Below are positions 1 through 9,008 of a DNA stretch of 64,000 nucleotides, in pieces. The notes under the pieces were generated by a model, which saw nothing but the letters and a program-made list of their open reading frames with translations, did not search any database and was not told the DNA's origin. The position numbers and the translations under genes were made by a program. The stretch comes from Unio delphinus. Lineage: Eukaryota > Mollusca > Bivalvia > Unionida > Unionidae. The DNA is taken from contig JAQISU010000057.1 of the NCBI GenBank assembly GCA_029339505.1, forward strand, positions 5,290,001 through 5,354,000, in the 5' to 3' direction. Each line of letters starts with the position of its first letter. Within the stretch, counting starts at the first letter, position 1.

Positions 1-568
1 AGGAGGAAAATCATTACTAAGTTGGCTAACCGTGAGTACAGATGTTAAACAATCAAATATCAACGGGTTATTCACTTGGAACCTAGCATCAAAACAAGGC
101 GTTTCTGCGCCACGTCATATATTTATTGCGTTAAAGGATAACACACGAGTTGGCAATCAACTCTCCAGCCATATGATATTTGATCAGTTAGGTGTGAAAG
201 ACGTCTCACTGAGAATAAACGGCCAGCAGGAACCATCCGAGGATATACAACTTAATTACACAGAAAATCATATTGCACGAGTTTATCATCGTCTGTTGTC
301 ATTTATGGCACGCGATCAAAATGTCGATACTGGTTTGCAAATATCACAATATGATTTTAAAAATCTGTATCCGATCTATTACTTCTCACTGGAACATCTC
401 GATTTGATGAAACAATCTGTTGTTGATATACACTTTAGAGCTAATGTGACTCGTGGTGCTATTGCTAATTATAGAGCGGTTGCTGTCATTCTCAGTGATA
501 AATCAATGCTACTTGAAGGTGTTGGTGGAAGAATGAGAGTGGTAGATGCACCAGTAGAAAATCTTTGA
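1..568 (+). CDS. Maverick/Polinton major capsid protein, C-terminal part (partial, runs off left edge)
   Basis: The frame is open from the first bases of the window, so the GTG at 32 is internal and the N-terminus lies outside. About 188 residues are visible. They resemble the last part of the hexon-like double jelly-roll capsid protein of animal Mavericks/Polintons (adintovirus-like): the pattern 'GVSAPRHIFIAL', then 'MIFDQLGVKDVSLRING', a 'DFKNLYPI' segment, and a final strand pair around 'VDIHFRANV'. In such elements this protein builds the icosahedral shell. No stop interrupts it here. The protease gene follows after 48 bp on the same strand. Family assignment rests on remembered pattern similarity and was not searched; it could instead be another capsid-fold paralogue of the same element. 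Confidence 0.7.
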   Translation, partial: GGKSLLSWLTVSTDVKQSNINGLFTWNLASKQGVSAPRHIFIALKDNTRVGNQLSSHMIFDQLGVKDVSLRINGQQEPSEDIQLNYTENHIARVYHRLLSFMARDQNVDTGLQISQYDFKNLYPIYYFSLEHLDLMKQSVVDIHFRANVTRGAIANYRAVAVILSDKSMLLEGVGGRMRVVDAPVENL

Positions 569-616
569 TTGATTTTCTCGATTTTTCATTGAATTAGAAT
601 CAATCAATTATGTATA

Positions 617-1528
617 ATGTCATATAGTGTTATTAGTGTTGCGTTAACTCCCGGTCAATTAAAAAAATTGCAATCGGAATCAGCTAAAAAATGTGGAACC
701 ACAATCACGTTGAAACCCAACCAAATGACTGGTGATGCAAATAAATTATCACTGACAACTCGTCAAATAAAACATTTCAATGATGCACTTGCAGCCAAAA
801 AAGGTGTTCAGATTACTCTTTCTGCGGCTGCTATCAAAAATATGATTAAAACAGGCGGTATATTTCCGTTGTTAGCTGCGATTCCAGCATTGATTTCAGC
901 AGCAGCCCCAGCGGTGGCTAAAGCGGCTGCGTTAGGAGCCGTTGGTACTGCAGCAGGAATGGCACTAAAGAAAGCAACTGGGAAAGGATATAAAAAAGGG
1001 AAAGGGTCTAAGACTACCAGGAACCCCGTATTCATGGTACAGCGGAAAGGGTCTAAGACTACCAGGAACGATTTATTAATTGAGGAATCGAAGATTCCTA
1101 TGTCCAATTTTGATTTAATGGATGCTGCTAAAAAACTAGCGATTAAAAACTTCAGAGGTGTCTTTATGAAAGATCAATTACCACATCAACCAAACAGCGT
1201 TGAAACCGGAATCATTAATTTAGATAACAGCACCGGACCTGAAACTCATTGGGTTGCATACGCTATTGATCCACGTGGGATTGTCTATTTCGATTCATAT
1301 GGATTAGCCCCACCAAAAGAGTTTATGCGGTATATAAAAACCCTTCCAATGAAGACTTGGTATTCTACGCTACCAACACAAACGATGATTGACCCACCAA
1401 TATGCGGCAGCGAAGTATTAAATGTCCTTGACGCTATTTCTAACTCCTTGAGTAACCCAAGCGGAAAACCACCACATGTTGTCGTTAATGAATACACTAG
1501 TAATCGCTGGAAATCGAAACGATTTTAG
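617..1528 (+). CDS. Fusion of pVI/pX-like membrane-active protein and adenain-like cysteine protease (Polinton)
   Basis: 303 residues starting at ATG 617. Residues 1-75 are basic and polar; 80-120 form a Gly/Ala-rich hydrophobic stretch (GGIFPLLAAIPALISAAAP) followed by Lys-rich sequence, as in the small membrane-active or core proteins of Polintons and adenovirus pVI/pX. From about 150 the chain is an adenovirus-type C5/Ulp1-fold protease. The expected residues are in order: His211 (ETHWVAY), Asp226 (YFDSYG), Gln255 and Cys263 (PPICGSE). The two modules are usually separate genes in relatives I know; here they are one open frame joined through a duplicated linker. Such a protease would mature capsid precursors, and the fused part might be a substrate or a virion-targeting tail (inference). 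The frame is intact, with 48 bp to the capsid gene and 24 bp to the next. Confidence 0.8.
   Translation: MSYSVISVALTPGQLKKLQSESAKKCGTTITLKPNQMTGDANKLSLTTRQIKHFNDALAAKKGVQITLSAAAIKNMIKTGGIFPLLAAIPALISAAAPAVAKAAALGAVGTAAGMALKKATGKGYKKGKGSKTTRNPVFMVQRKGSKTTRNDLLIEESKIPMSNFDLMDAAKKLAIKNFRGVFMKDQLPHQPNSVETGIINLDNSTGPETHWVAYAIDPRGIVYFDSYGLAPPKEFMRYIKTLPMKTWYSTLPTQTMIDPPICGSEVLNVLDAISNSLSNPSGKPPHVVVNEYTSNRWKSKRF
1001..1069 (+). repeat. 24-bp direct repeat in the linker of the protease fusion
   Basis: Identical 24-bp copies lie at 1001-1024 and 1046-1069, 45 bp apart and in frame, so the protein contains KGSKTTRN twice. The repeat sits exactly between the hydrophobic/basic module and the protease domain, suggesting that a small tandem duplication created or extended the linker. 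Confidence 0.9.
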
Positions 1529-1552
1529 AGAGAGAAAGAGTTTTACAATAAC

Positions 1553-2851
1553 ATGATTGATATTTGGGGGAGATCTTTGAATCCCAAACCCGATGGCACT
1601 GCACCACCTGATTCTGTCAAGGATGTAAAAAACTAATCAAAGATGAAATAGCTGAGACGTTAAATTTAACAAGTGTTGACCCGAACGAAATAGTTGTATT
1701 TCAGGACAAACAGGGTAAATTGAAATCTAGTGATGTGTCATTGAATGACATTTTAACACGAAGACATGACGCCGCCGATGACGCTATTGCACTGTTTCAA
1801 GATGGTAAACTCAAACCAGGCATACTTGTTTCGACGGTCACAGAGAAACTAACAACAGTAGATAACACAGCAAACTCATTAAAATCACTCAACGATGAAT
1901 TCGTTAAATTCAATCAACCGCTACAAGAATTTCTTGGTGTTCCACCAGTGTCCGCACCGAATATTGAAACGATAAAAACCGCAATCAACAATTTAGCAAA
2001 GCTACGAGCTGATTATGATGCTCATATAACTGCTTTTAACGCACTACGAAGAGGAATAAGCAGAACCGGTGAAGCCATTGCTAAATTCAATCAACCGCTA
2101 CAAGAATTTCTTGGTGATCCACCAGTGTCCGCACCGAATATTGGAACGATAAAAACCGCAATCGATGATTTAGCAAAGCTACGATCTGATTATGATGTTC
2201 ATATATTTGCCTTTGGAACACTAGTAGGAGGCTTCAGCAGAACCGATAAAACCATTGCTAAATTGAATCAACAGCTACAAGAATTTTTTGGTGATCCACC
2301 AACAACCACACCGAATATTGGAACGATAAAAACCGCAATCGACGATTTAGCAAAGCTACGATCTGACTATGATGCTCATACAAGTTTTTTTTAACACAGT
2401 ACGATTGATCACCCTCAGAAACACTGACATCGTTGATAAATTTTTTGGTAAACGAAATACTAGACCTGAAGATGTTAAAATAACTATAGATAACATCACT
2501 GAATATATCGCTGCGATCAACAACAATCTCCCGCGACTTGAAAAAATCAAAATTCCTCATCATAGCTTCAGCAATAACTTATAAACACTTCAATCTGGAA
2601 CATTTGAGTGGATATCGCCACATGCTATTTTACCCATCACAGCTACGATCAAGGGTATTTATCGATTAACGCTGGTAGCACCAATTCAGTTTAATATATC
2701 ATCGTCGAGTTCATCCGGGGTCAATAATGTGATATCAACGATCATCGACAAGGATACAACTGAACGGTTAACGATAAAAGCCGATGATAAAAGTTTGATT
2801 AGGGCATCAGTAACATGGTATCTGGAATTCGTAGTAGATCTGAGCAAATAA
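1553..2851 (+). pseudogene. Polinton fibre-like protein with 59-residue repeats, broken by two homopolymer shifts and a stop
   Basis: The likely start is ATG 1553, 24 bp after the protease stop. The opening frame (MIDIWGRSLNPKPDG) ends at a stop just after an A6 run at 1627-1632, and a long open frame continues in another phase. That frame holds about three 177-bp (59-residue) repeats beginning near 1906, 2083 and 2260, each with a 'LQEF.GDPP...PNIGTIKTAIDDLAKLR' core and helical, coiled-coil-like character. A T8 run at 2387-2394 stops it, and the next phase resumes the repeat pattern, meets TAA at 2582-2584, then continues to 2851 as a beta-rich tail with a Ser run. The layout of N-terminal anchor, repeated shaft and beta-rich head resembles a virion fibre (inference; no homologue recognised with certainty). 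The lesions may be decay or assembly error. Confidence 0.55.
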
Positions 2852-2897
2852 CTAAATTGAAATCGTAATTGAAAACGCTAGTGTTTTTAAAATAAAA

Positions 2898-3467
2898 ATG
2901 ATTTCATCAACGCAATGTCGCTATGATCAGGTCAGAGAATTTCAGAATAGACTCAAAACCCTCACTGAGGAGTATCAAATAAAAATTAAAAAATACCGAC
3001 GAAGAATCACCGCAATTGATGTTATTATATACTCGGTGTCAAGCGTTCTCACTGGCGCCGGAATAATACTTGCATCGGTTACAATGATTGCCCCGGTTGT
3101 GGTTCCAATTTGCATTTCTGCGGTGGCTACAATCGGGGGTATATCAACCGGGATAGCAAAAAAGATATCATCATGCAGCCAGAGTAAACTGCAGAATTAC
3201 TTACTTCAATTTCATATTGCATCAACCGCATACTCGCAATTATCATTGATGATATCATCGTCACTCGATAATACGATTATATCAGATAGTGAATTCTCAG
3301 CGATGGTCAGTATTTTTGATTCAGCGATATCAAAATTAGAGCAACAACATGAATATAATAACAATGACAACACCGATGGAATTAGAAAACACGAACCCAA
3401 AAACAAACCCAAACACGAACCCAAAAACCAAAATGATCTCAATAATCTCAACCATACCAGATTGTGA
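2898..3467 (+). CDS. Polinton small membrane protein
   Basis: 189 residues from ATG 2898. A helical N-terminus (residues 8-40, rich in Glu/Lys) is followed by two hydrophobic segments at about 43-67 and 69-88, a Ser/Lys turn, an amphipathic helix, then 'SDSEFSAMVSIFDSAISKLE'. This hydrophobic hairpin plus a short acidic 'SDxEF' helix matches an uncharacterised protein family that recurs in animal Polintons next to the minor capsid gene. It is probably a virion membrane or assembly protein (inference). The low-complexity C-terminus (HEPKNKPKHEPKNQ) is probably not original: it lies inside a 175-bp duplication that overlaps the start of the next gene, and the real C-terminus may have been displaced. 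Confidence 0.6.
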   Translation: MISSTQCRYDQVREFQNRLKTLTEEYQIKIKKYRRRITAIDVIIYSVSSVLTGAGIILASVTMIAPVVVPICISAVATIGGISTGIAKKISSCSQSKLQNYLLQFHIASTAYSQLSLMISSSLDNTIISDSEFSAMVSIFDSAISKLEQQHEYNNNDNTDGIRKHEPKNKPKHEPKNQNDLNNLNHTRL

Positions 3468-3640
3468 GTTCTCAGTGATGGTCAGTATTTATGATTCCTC
3501 GATACCAAAATTAGAAATAAATCATGAGTATAATAACAATGACAACACCGCAGGAATTACTTCAACGAATAGTGGAGAACACGAACCCAGTACAAACAAG
3601 CATGATATCAATAACATCAACGAATCCAGAATTCAGTGTG
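3291..3640 (+). repeat. 175-bp tandem duplication of the membrane-protein/minor-capsid gene junction
   Basis: Sequence from 3291 recurs, diverged, from 3466. Shared landmarks include 'ttctcag.gatggtcagtatt', the ATG-containing 'ataataacaatgacaacacc' (3349 and 3524) and 'acacgaaccc'. The 175-bp offset is not a multiple of three, so copy 1 gives the membrane protein its present C-terminus, copy 2 provides the minor-capsid start, and a chimeric open frame (3349-3711) runs from the first ATG through copy 2. It implies that the two genes originally overlapped at this junction. Confidence 0.85.
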
Positions 3641-4886
3641 AATTTCCCCTCTCCGGTCCCAGTGAAGGAGATAGCGCTAGCAAAACTACGAATGTATCAC
3701 AGTTGGCCTAATATCAGATCAAAATCATTTGGTGGTCAACAACCCAATAATTCTTTAGTGTTTGCAAATATGAATAAACCCGACGGAACCCCAGACTGGA
3801 AAGTTGTTTCGATACCAACAGGGTCATACCAAATAGAACAAATCAATAATGAATTCGCGCGTAGAATAAAATCGATTACTGGAACAGAATCGAAAATCGC
3901 TATAACAGTTCATGAGCCGACGCTATCATCCGCAATTGAGATAAGCACAGAAGGATACGTCGTAGATATCTATAACAGCTCGATAAGAACCGTACTAGGA
4001 TGGCCTGAATTACCACCCGGTGGAAAAACCGTTGATTTACCAGAACCACAAAAAAACTGATTATATCACCGACGTGATAAAACCCGATAATCCAATAAAG
4101 AGTTATAAAGAGTACAACAAGTGGGATCTTTTCAATGGAATAGTAGAAAATAACGCTGTCAAATTCGTACCCCGACAGGACAAAATTACTGAAAATTTCA
4201 CAGCGTTCAATAACGATTTTTCGCTGTTGTTAATATCTCTTAAATCCGGTACTCTCACCCGAGATGAATTTATCAGCGTCATAGAAACATGTAACAAAAT
4301 CATCTTCGACATGAAAATATTTCATTTGCTAATTATTCAAGAGATATTAGGTGACGACAATCCTAAAACGAGAACCGAGTTTGCGATGAAAGGTAATATA
4401 CGCGTAGAAGATATTCGTGAGTTTAAACTACCAGGATATAATATCTCAGAACTACAAAAATCTCTCAATGATGCCATCGATGAAGGTTTCCAAAAAATCC
4501 ATGACGCATGGAAGAAATTAACAGAACAACAAACAACTATCCTCAAACATAATAATGACCCAGACGGAGGCGGCAGGCATATCGCTCCGTTCAACGTGAA
4601 TATATCCTCAGTGATTGCGCTCAATTTAGTATGCGATGTTATCGAAGGAAGCTATCAAATTAATCTCGAACGATCAAATCAAGCTCAGCAAGGATATATT
4701 CTTTATTCGTTTGCACCAACAGCTCCTCCAGGATTCCTAATTATTGAAAACCCAATTAATCCTGTCTACATGCGATGCCATAATAATTCGTTAACGAGAA
4801 TTAATTTCAAACTCACCGACCAGTCAAATAATCTGATTGATTTACAAGAAGAGGTGTTAGCGATTAGTTTGTTTGTAAAATCATAA
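3524..4886 (+). pseudogene. Polinton minor capsid (penton-like jelly-roll) protein, split by a homopolymer shift and carrying an insert
   Basis: The first part (3524-4060, 178 residues) has the hallmark pattern of the Polinton minor capsid protein: 'YHSWPNIRSKSFGG', 'VVSIPTGSYQIEQINNEF', 'IAITVHEPTLSSAIEI' and 'SSIRTVLGW'. It stops after an A7 run at 4050-4056, and a second phase is open to 4886. The last ~95 residues of that part (NISSVIALNLVCDVIEGSYQ...) are the usual second half of the same protein, including 'PPGFLIIENPINPVYMR' and a final 'LTDQSNNLIDL'. Between the halves lie about 180 mostly helical residues (4056-4590) that I do not recognise in the family, possibly a surface or coiled-coil insertion. 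The single-jelly-roll protein caps capsid vertices in relatives. Whether the shift is real decay or a sequencing error is undecided. Confidence 0.65.
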
Positions 4887-4941
4887 ATGATTTTCATCCT
4901 AAAGACTTGATCAAATCATTTATTATTTTTTGTTAACTTGT

Positions 4942-5169
4942 AGCAGCAGAGAGGGTGGATGACCACATCGTTGCGAGCAAAATTGATTAAAAAATCGTAA
5001 AATCTCCGTTTTTGCAAAAATGGAGACTTTTTTTTTGGTTAAATGAGATTTGTTGGAAACCTGATATTTTGTTCGAAAACGTTATCTATAGGCCATATTT
5101 TGTTCGAAAACATGATCTGGAAGCCTTATTTTTGCTTGAAAACGTGGTCTGTTCACCCTCTCTGCTGCT
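4942..5169. repeat. Inverted terminal motif unit: probable right terminus of the Polinton
   Basis: The 16-bp AGCAGCAGAGAGGGTG at 4942-4957 has an exact inverted partner at 5154-5169, and similarity continues inward for about 45 bp (ACCAC, AGCAAAA). Polintons typically begin AG and end CT with terminal repeats, so 5169 is a plausible right end abutting LINE sequence from 5170. The second, inward-facing copy at 4942 is unexplained: it may be an internal part of a palindromic terminus or the edge of a separate small element. No matching flanking duplication is seen around the 228-bp unit itself. Three imperfect ~33-bp subrepeats with 'ttcgaaaacgt'-like cores occupy 5065-5150. Confidence 0.6.
5003..5026. 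other. Near-perfect hairpin downstream of the last Polinton gene
   Basis: TCTCC and GGAGA arms extend through TTTTT/AAAAA around a GC centre, with one G/T pair. It is followed by a T-run at 5028-5037. It could mark transcript ends, but this is a eukaryotic context and the role is unknown. Confidence 0.6.
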
Positions 5170-5174
5170 AAGAA

Positions 5175-5783
5175 AGAGAAATTTGTACAAATAAAGGGAA
5201 TTTGTATATAATAAAAGAATTGGACACTTTAAAAGGGAGATTAGAAATATAGCAACATACTATACAAAATTAAGCATAGGGAAAATAAAATTAGAGAAAG
5301 AAGCGATAGAAAATTTAATGAAAATATGTAAATACAGAATACAAAAAATAAACACCAGAGGAAAAGCTTAATAAAAAGAAAAAGGAAGAACATAAAGGGA
5401 GGGAGATTAAAGCGGGAAAATTTACAAAACTATACAAAATTGCAGAGAGTCTATATAAAAGGAAAGAACTAAGAAGATTGGGAGAAGAAAAAATCTTTAG
5501 AATCGCTCAATATTAAAGGGGAGAGAATAACAAAAGACAAAATAGAATATTAAAACACATACAAGACTATTACGGAGAACTCTACATATCACAAGAAATA
5601 AGTGACAAATTGACGAATGTTTACAAGAGATAAAATGCGAGACGATATCCACAGAACATAAAAACATATGTGAAGATTTCGTCACGCAAGTAAACATTAT
5701 AAGAACAATAGGAAATTAAGAAGGAAAAAAATCACCAAGTAGAGATGGGCTCTCAGCAAAATAAGGGAAATGAGATAGGGAGG
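5175..5783 (+). mobile_element. LINE copy A, upstream ORF2 fragment (degenerate)
   Basis: A-rich coding-like sequence with several stops and shifts. In pieces it reads like the segment before the fingers of a LINE reverse transcriptase: 'YYGELYISQEISDKLTN' near 5565-5620 and, near 5730-5760, 'KSPSRDGLSA', the widespread motif that opens the RT domain. It begins directly at the Polinton edge and is cut at 5784 by Gypsy-derived sequence. The RT core resumes at 9484. The clade looks L1/Tx1-like, but this is tentative. Confidence 0.6.
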
Positions 5784-7017
5784 TGTCATGGCGCGGGGGT
5801 GATGATTTATATATTTTTGGTGCCCACTGTCACGGGGTTGCATAAATATAAAAAGAAATAATATAACCCATCCCTTTTTGTTACTCGTTATCTAAGAGAT
5901 GACCGCCCTCGATATAATTACCAAGGTTCGAGTAAATATAAGTGGTGAAACTTATAGATGGAAATAGATATATTGATCTGAGCAGATATAATGAACAAAC
6001 AAATACGAGCCCCCGTAGAAATAAACAATTTAATCAATTACATAAACAATTGTGAAAATTCCTTTCATTCAGAATATACTCTGCTTTCAGAAATACAACT
6101 TCCACCGAATTACAATAAAACTCAAATAGATTTAAATTAACTAGCCGACCTATTACTAATAGCTTTAGTTCATCATAGGATCGAGTTAACAATCGAAGTA
6201 AACGTAATGTACTATTTCATAATCTGCTAGTCCTCAGCTTTCCGCTTCCTCTGTTGCTGTTCAGAACTTTAGATCTCAAAGATGATACTTGCTCTCGGGA
6301 TATCCGTCTCGGGATACAATCTGAACACGTTAGAAATTTAGCAATGGGCAAAATTTCCTCACATGTATATACGTCTCACTGCACTTCCCTCTCTTTCTTT
6401 TTCTCAGCATACGTCTCAAGTTACGTAACATCAATACGTCTAAAAAGCTATTTTCTCCCTTTGTGGTTTCGTCACCCAGCCAGTAGTAGCGGCTTGCCTG
6501 GACCACACCTTTTTACGAATAAATCTCTTTCAAATTCCGCTCGGAGCCTGTAGTGAATGTTATCTCTTGTCCTCTCACAGTAAAAACTTCAATTTCAATA
6601 AGGGCGATATTAAATCCCATTAATCTTGTGTGAAAACACATCCTTTATTTAACGTGACCAATCACTATCAAATAGTTTTTCTGCCCTTTCGGGTCAGCAC
6701 GACCTGGCAATAAATATTAAGTAGCAGAATTTCTGCGGTTTCTCAATTTTGACAACTTTCCCATGAAATGAAGTCTACCATGTCCTTAACAGTCAGTCTG
6801 GCTGCTAGATAAACAACGACTCTAATTAGACAAACAGTCACACAATAAAGGAACAATACCGTACGCGTATCTCCGTAAACCTAATTAATGGTTCTCTGGT
6901 CTCAACTAACGTATTCTTGAGAGATCGCCAGAAACTTGCCCCTTCACATAGGCCACTCCTTGAAGAATAAAATCGGTATTTTACTCTCCAAATTTGTGGA
7001 GATCTAATCTGGTTCAG
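5784..7017 (-). mobile_element. Gypsy element 1: 3' UTR/LTR region (boundaries uncertain)
   Basis: There is no coding signal in about 1.2 kb between the RNase H end and the LINE junction. The left edge carries TG-starting motifs (TGTCATGG at 5784; TGTCACGG at 5826), as expected for an LTR end on a minus-strand element. I could not find the matching CA end or a clear polypurine tract, and the partner 5' LTR is missing. Confidence 0.45.
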
Positions 7018-7400
7018 TTACACGTCCTCAGGTGACCCCTTCACCTCAGACGTCCCTATTCTACTTAAGCAGTCAACCCCTACATTCTCGCTGCCTTTAA
7101 TATACCGTACATGAATTTGGTATTGTTGCAGAAATAGTGACCATCTCATTAATCGTCCATTTGTCAACTTAGCTTGAGCCATATAGGCCAGTGGTTGGTG
7201 GTCTGTTTCCAAAATAAGTTTTCGGCCATACAGGTAGCGTTGGAATTTAGATATCTCAAAAATAATAGCCAATCATTCAATCTCAGAGACCGAATAATTA
7301 CGTTCTCTAGTTGATAATTTCCTGCTTCTGTATACAACTTGGAATAAGCATCCGTCATGCTCTTGCAATAACACTGCCCCTAAACCTCTATCACAAGCGT
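7018..7400 (-). pseudogene. Gypsy element 1: RNase H domain
   Basis: On the minus strand the chain reads through 'AIIFEISKFQRYLYGRKLILETDHQPLAYM', then 'GRLMRWSLFLQQYQIHVRYIKG' and 'VGVDCLSR', the typical Ty3/Gypsy RNase H with its 'TDHQPL' strand and 'N.V.DCLSR' end. The N-terminal part (7270-7400) is shifted. RNase H degrades the RNA template during reverse transcription. Stops separate it from the RT upstream, so this copy is dead. Confidence 0.85.
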
Positions 7401-7470
7401 ACGTACGTAAACAAAATCTCGTGTCACAATCAGGCAATTTCATTAATTGCGTCCGACGTCAGTCTGTCCT

Positions 7471-8160
7471 TTAAAGTCTGAAAAATGCTCGTTCACATGC
7501 GTCTGTCCATACTAATTTCGTCGGAGCTTTTTTCCAAGTCAAGTCAGTCCATGGGCTTGCAATAGCGCTGAAGTTAGCAACATATCGTCCATAATACCCT
7601 GCGAATCCCAAAAATGATCGAACTTCCGTCTTAGTGGTCGGCCGTACTGCGTCCATATGTTTGTCGACCTTTGAACTATCTGGGACCAACGTTTCTTCGC
7701 TAAGGGTATGACCTAAGTAGGTTAGTTTCCTAAACCCTATATGGCACTTAGATGGTCGTGTTGTCAGTCTAGTTTGTCGAAGTCGCTCTTAAACTTTTTT
7801 CAGTAAAATGATATGTTCGTCCCATAAAGCTGTCGCTAAGAGTAAATCGTCCATGAAGTTCGAAACTCTAGTTCCCCTCAATGGTTCAAGTAAATTACGC
7901 ATCATACTGGTGAAGACTCTCGGCGCATTCTTTACCCCGAATGACATGACTACCTACTAGGTCCCATATGGAGTTGCGAAAGCAAGTCTTGCTCTGTCTT
8001 CACTTCGAACTTGAATTTGCCAGTATCCTTTGGATGATCGATTTTTGAAAAATATTTCGCATTGGTCACTCCGGCAAAAATGGACTCAGCGTGAGGTAAA
8101 AGCTCTACCTGGAATTCCGTGATCCTGTTAAGTCTTAAGTGCCACTCGCTAACACTTGTC
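7471..8160 (-). pseudogene. Gypsy element 1: reverse transcriptase domain
   Basis: The minus strand carries, in order, 'HAESIFAGVTNAKYFSKID' (fingers/palm; catalytic Asp), then a broken stretch, 'SFGVKNAPRVF', the catalytic 'FMDDLLLA' near 7850, 'TYLGHTLSEETLVPD', and 'TEVRSFLGFAGYYGRYVANF' up to 'TDACERAFFRL'. This is a standard Ty3/Gypsy RT palm and connection. Several stops and a shift near 7950 and 7790 break it. Its 5' side is fused, in one open frame (8417-7950), to an integrase zinc-binding segment, which is not the normal order. Confidence 0.85.
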
Positions 8161-8199
8161 GCATGACAACAACAACAAAAAAAAAACAACAACCTCCGA

Positions 8200-8443
8200 A
8201 CATCCCCATGCACACCTGGCCAGTAGAACTCCTTCACCAACTTGTCTCTGGTCTTCGCCACGACCATGTGGTTTCCAAGAAGACCCTCATATGCCAGTCT
8301 AAGCACTTCTCTATTTGCTTCGCTACGGGCACCAAAACTTGCTTGAACGTATCGGTCCCTTTCTTGACGTGCCGATACAAAATACCTAGCCGTCTGACAA
8401 TTTCCATATGGATCCATCTTTTGCGCACCTTGTTGAGAGACAA
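8200..8443 (-). pseudogene. Gypsy element 1: misplaced integrase HHCC fragment fused upstream of RT
   Basis: The minus strand shows 'REVLRLAYEGLLGNHMVVAKTRDKLVKEFYWPGVHGDVRRL', the conserved H-H half of the Gypsy integrase zinc-binding domain. A homopolymer-rich junction follows (+ strand 8167-8192, CAA repeats and A-run; read as FFFCCCC), and the frame continues into the RT palm. Integrase normally lies after RNase H. Here it precedes RT, and no integrase core is seen downstream of RNase H, so an internal rearrangement is likely. Confidence 0.75.
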
Positions 8444-8479
8444 ATATTCCTTTTAAAGTTTCCCCAACTCACCAGGTAG

Positions 8480-8976
8480 CAAATTGTCTATGGGCGAAGG
8501 CATGGGTCTTAGCGCCTTAGACCCTGACCTTCGCTTAAAAGCCCTCGTCTAAACTGACCCGACATGTACAGGGATACACGTCATAAGGTTAGGTTGAGGC
8601 AATACATACCTACACCCTAATATTACGTCATGAGACAGTCCCGACATACACGCTGCTTGAATTCGTCCCTTTACCTACGGCGAATCAAGGTCAATGCTAA
8701 CGACCGGAAGCGAATCCTTCGTCCGTTTAGCAACTGGACTTTAACTGCCTCACCTGTGTAATCTCAAGGCTTGACATACTTACTATCTACCAAGGCCGGA
8801 TAACTATCATGCAGTACTGTCGCCTTCTCACCGTTAACCGTAACTATCGCTGTAGTAGTCAACTGCACTGTTTCTCGATTCTTATCATTATTCGGAGTTA
8901 CCAAATTTATTCTGGTCGGACGATACTTTCTACAGTCCTTAACGACATGGCCTGGTCTGTTGCAGCCGTAACACAC
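8480..8976 (-). pseudogene. Gypsy element 1: CCHC zinc knuckle and retropepsin-like protease
   Basis: Near the 5' side on the minus strand lies 'CYGCNRPGHVVKDC', a CX2CX4HX4C nucleocapsid knuckle. A protease-like stretch follows, with 'VNGEKATVLHDSYPALVDSKYVKP', 'DYTGEAVKVQLLNGRRI' and, after shifts, 'CMSGLSHDVILG'. The usual active-site D-S/T-G appears as DSY, so the catalytic triplet is degraded. Stops interrupt it near 8760. Confidence 0.65.
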
Positions 8977-9008
8977 TGGCTCACTTTTCCTCCCCGAGGT
9001 ATCCTTCT

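Noticed and set aside
1..5169. Exogenous virus contig joined to host sequence
   Set aside because: The gene cluster ends in a terminus abutting LINE sequence with no obvious artificial junction; an integrated Polinton is the simpler reading, although the left side is not visible.
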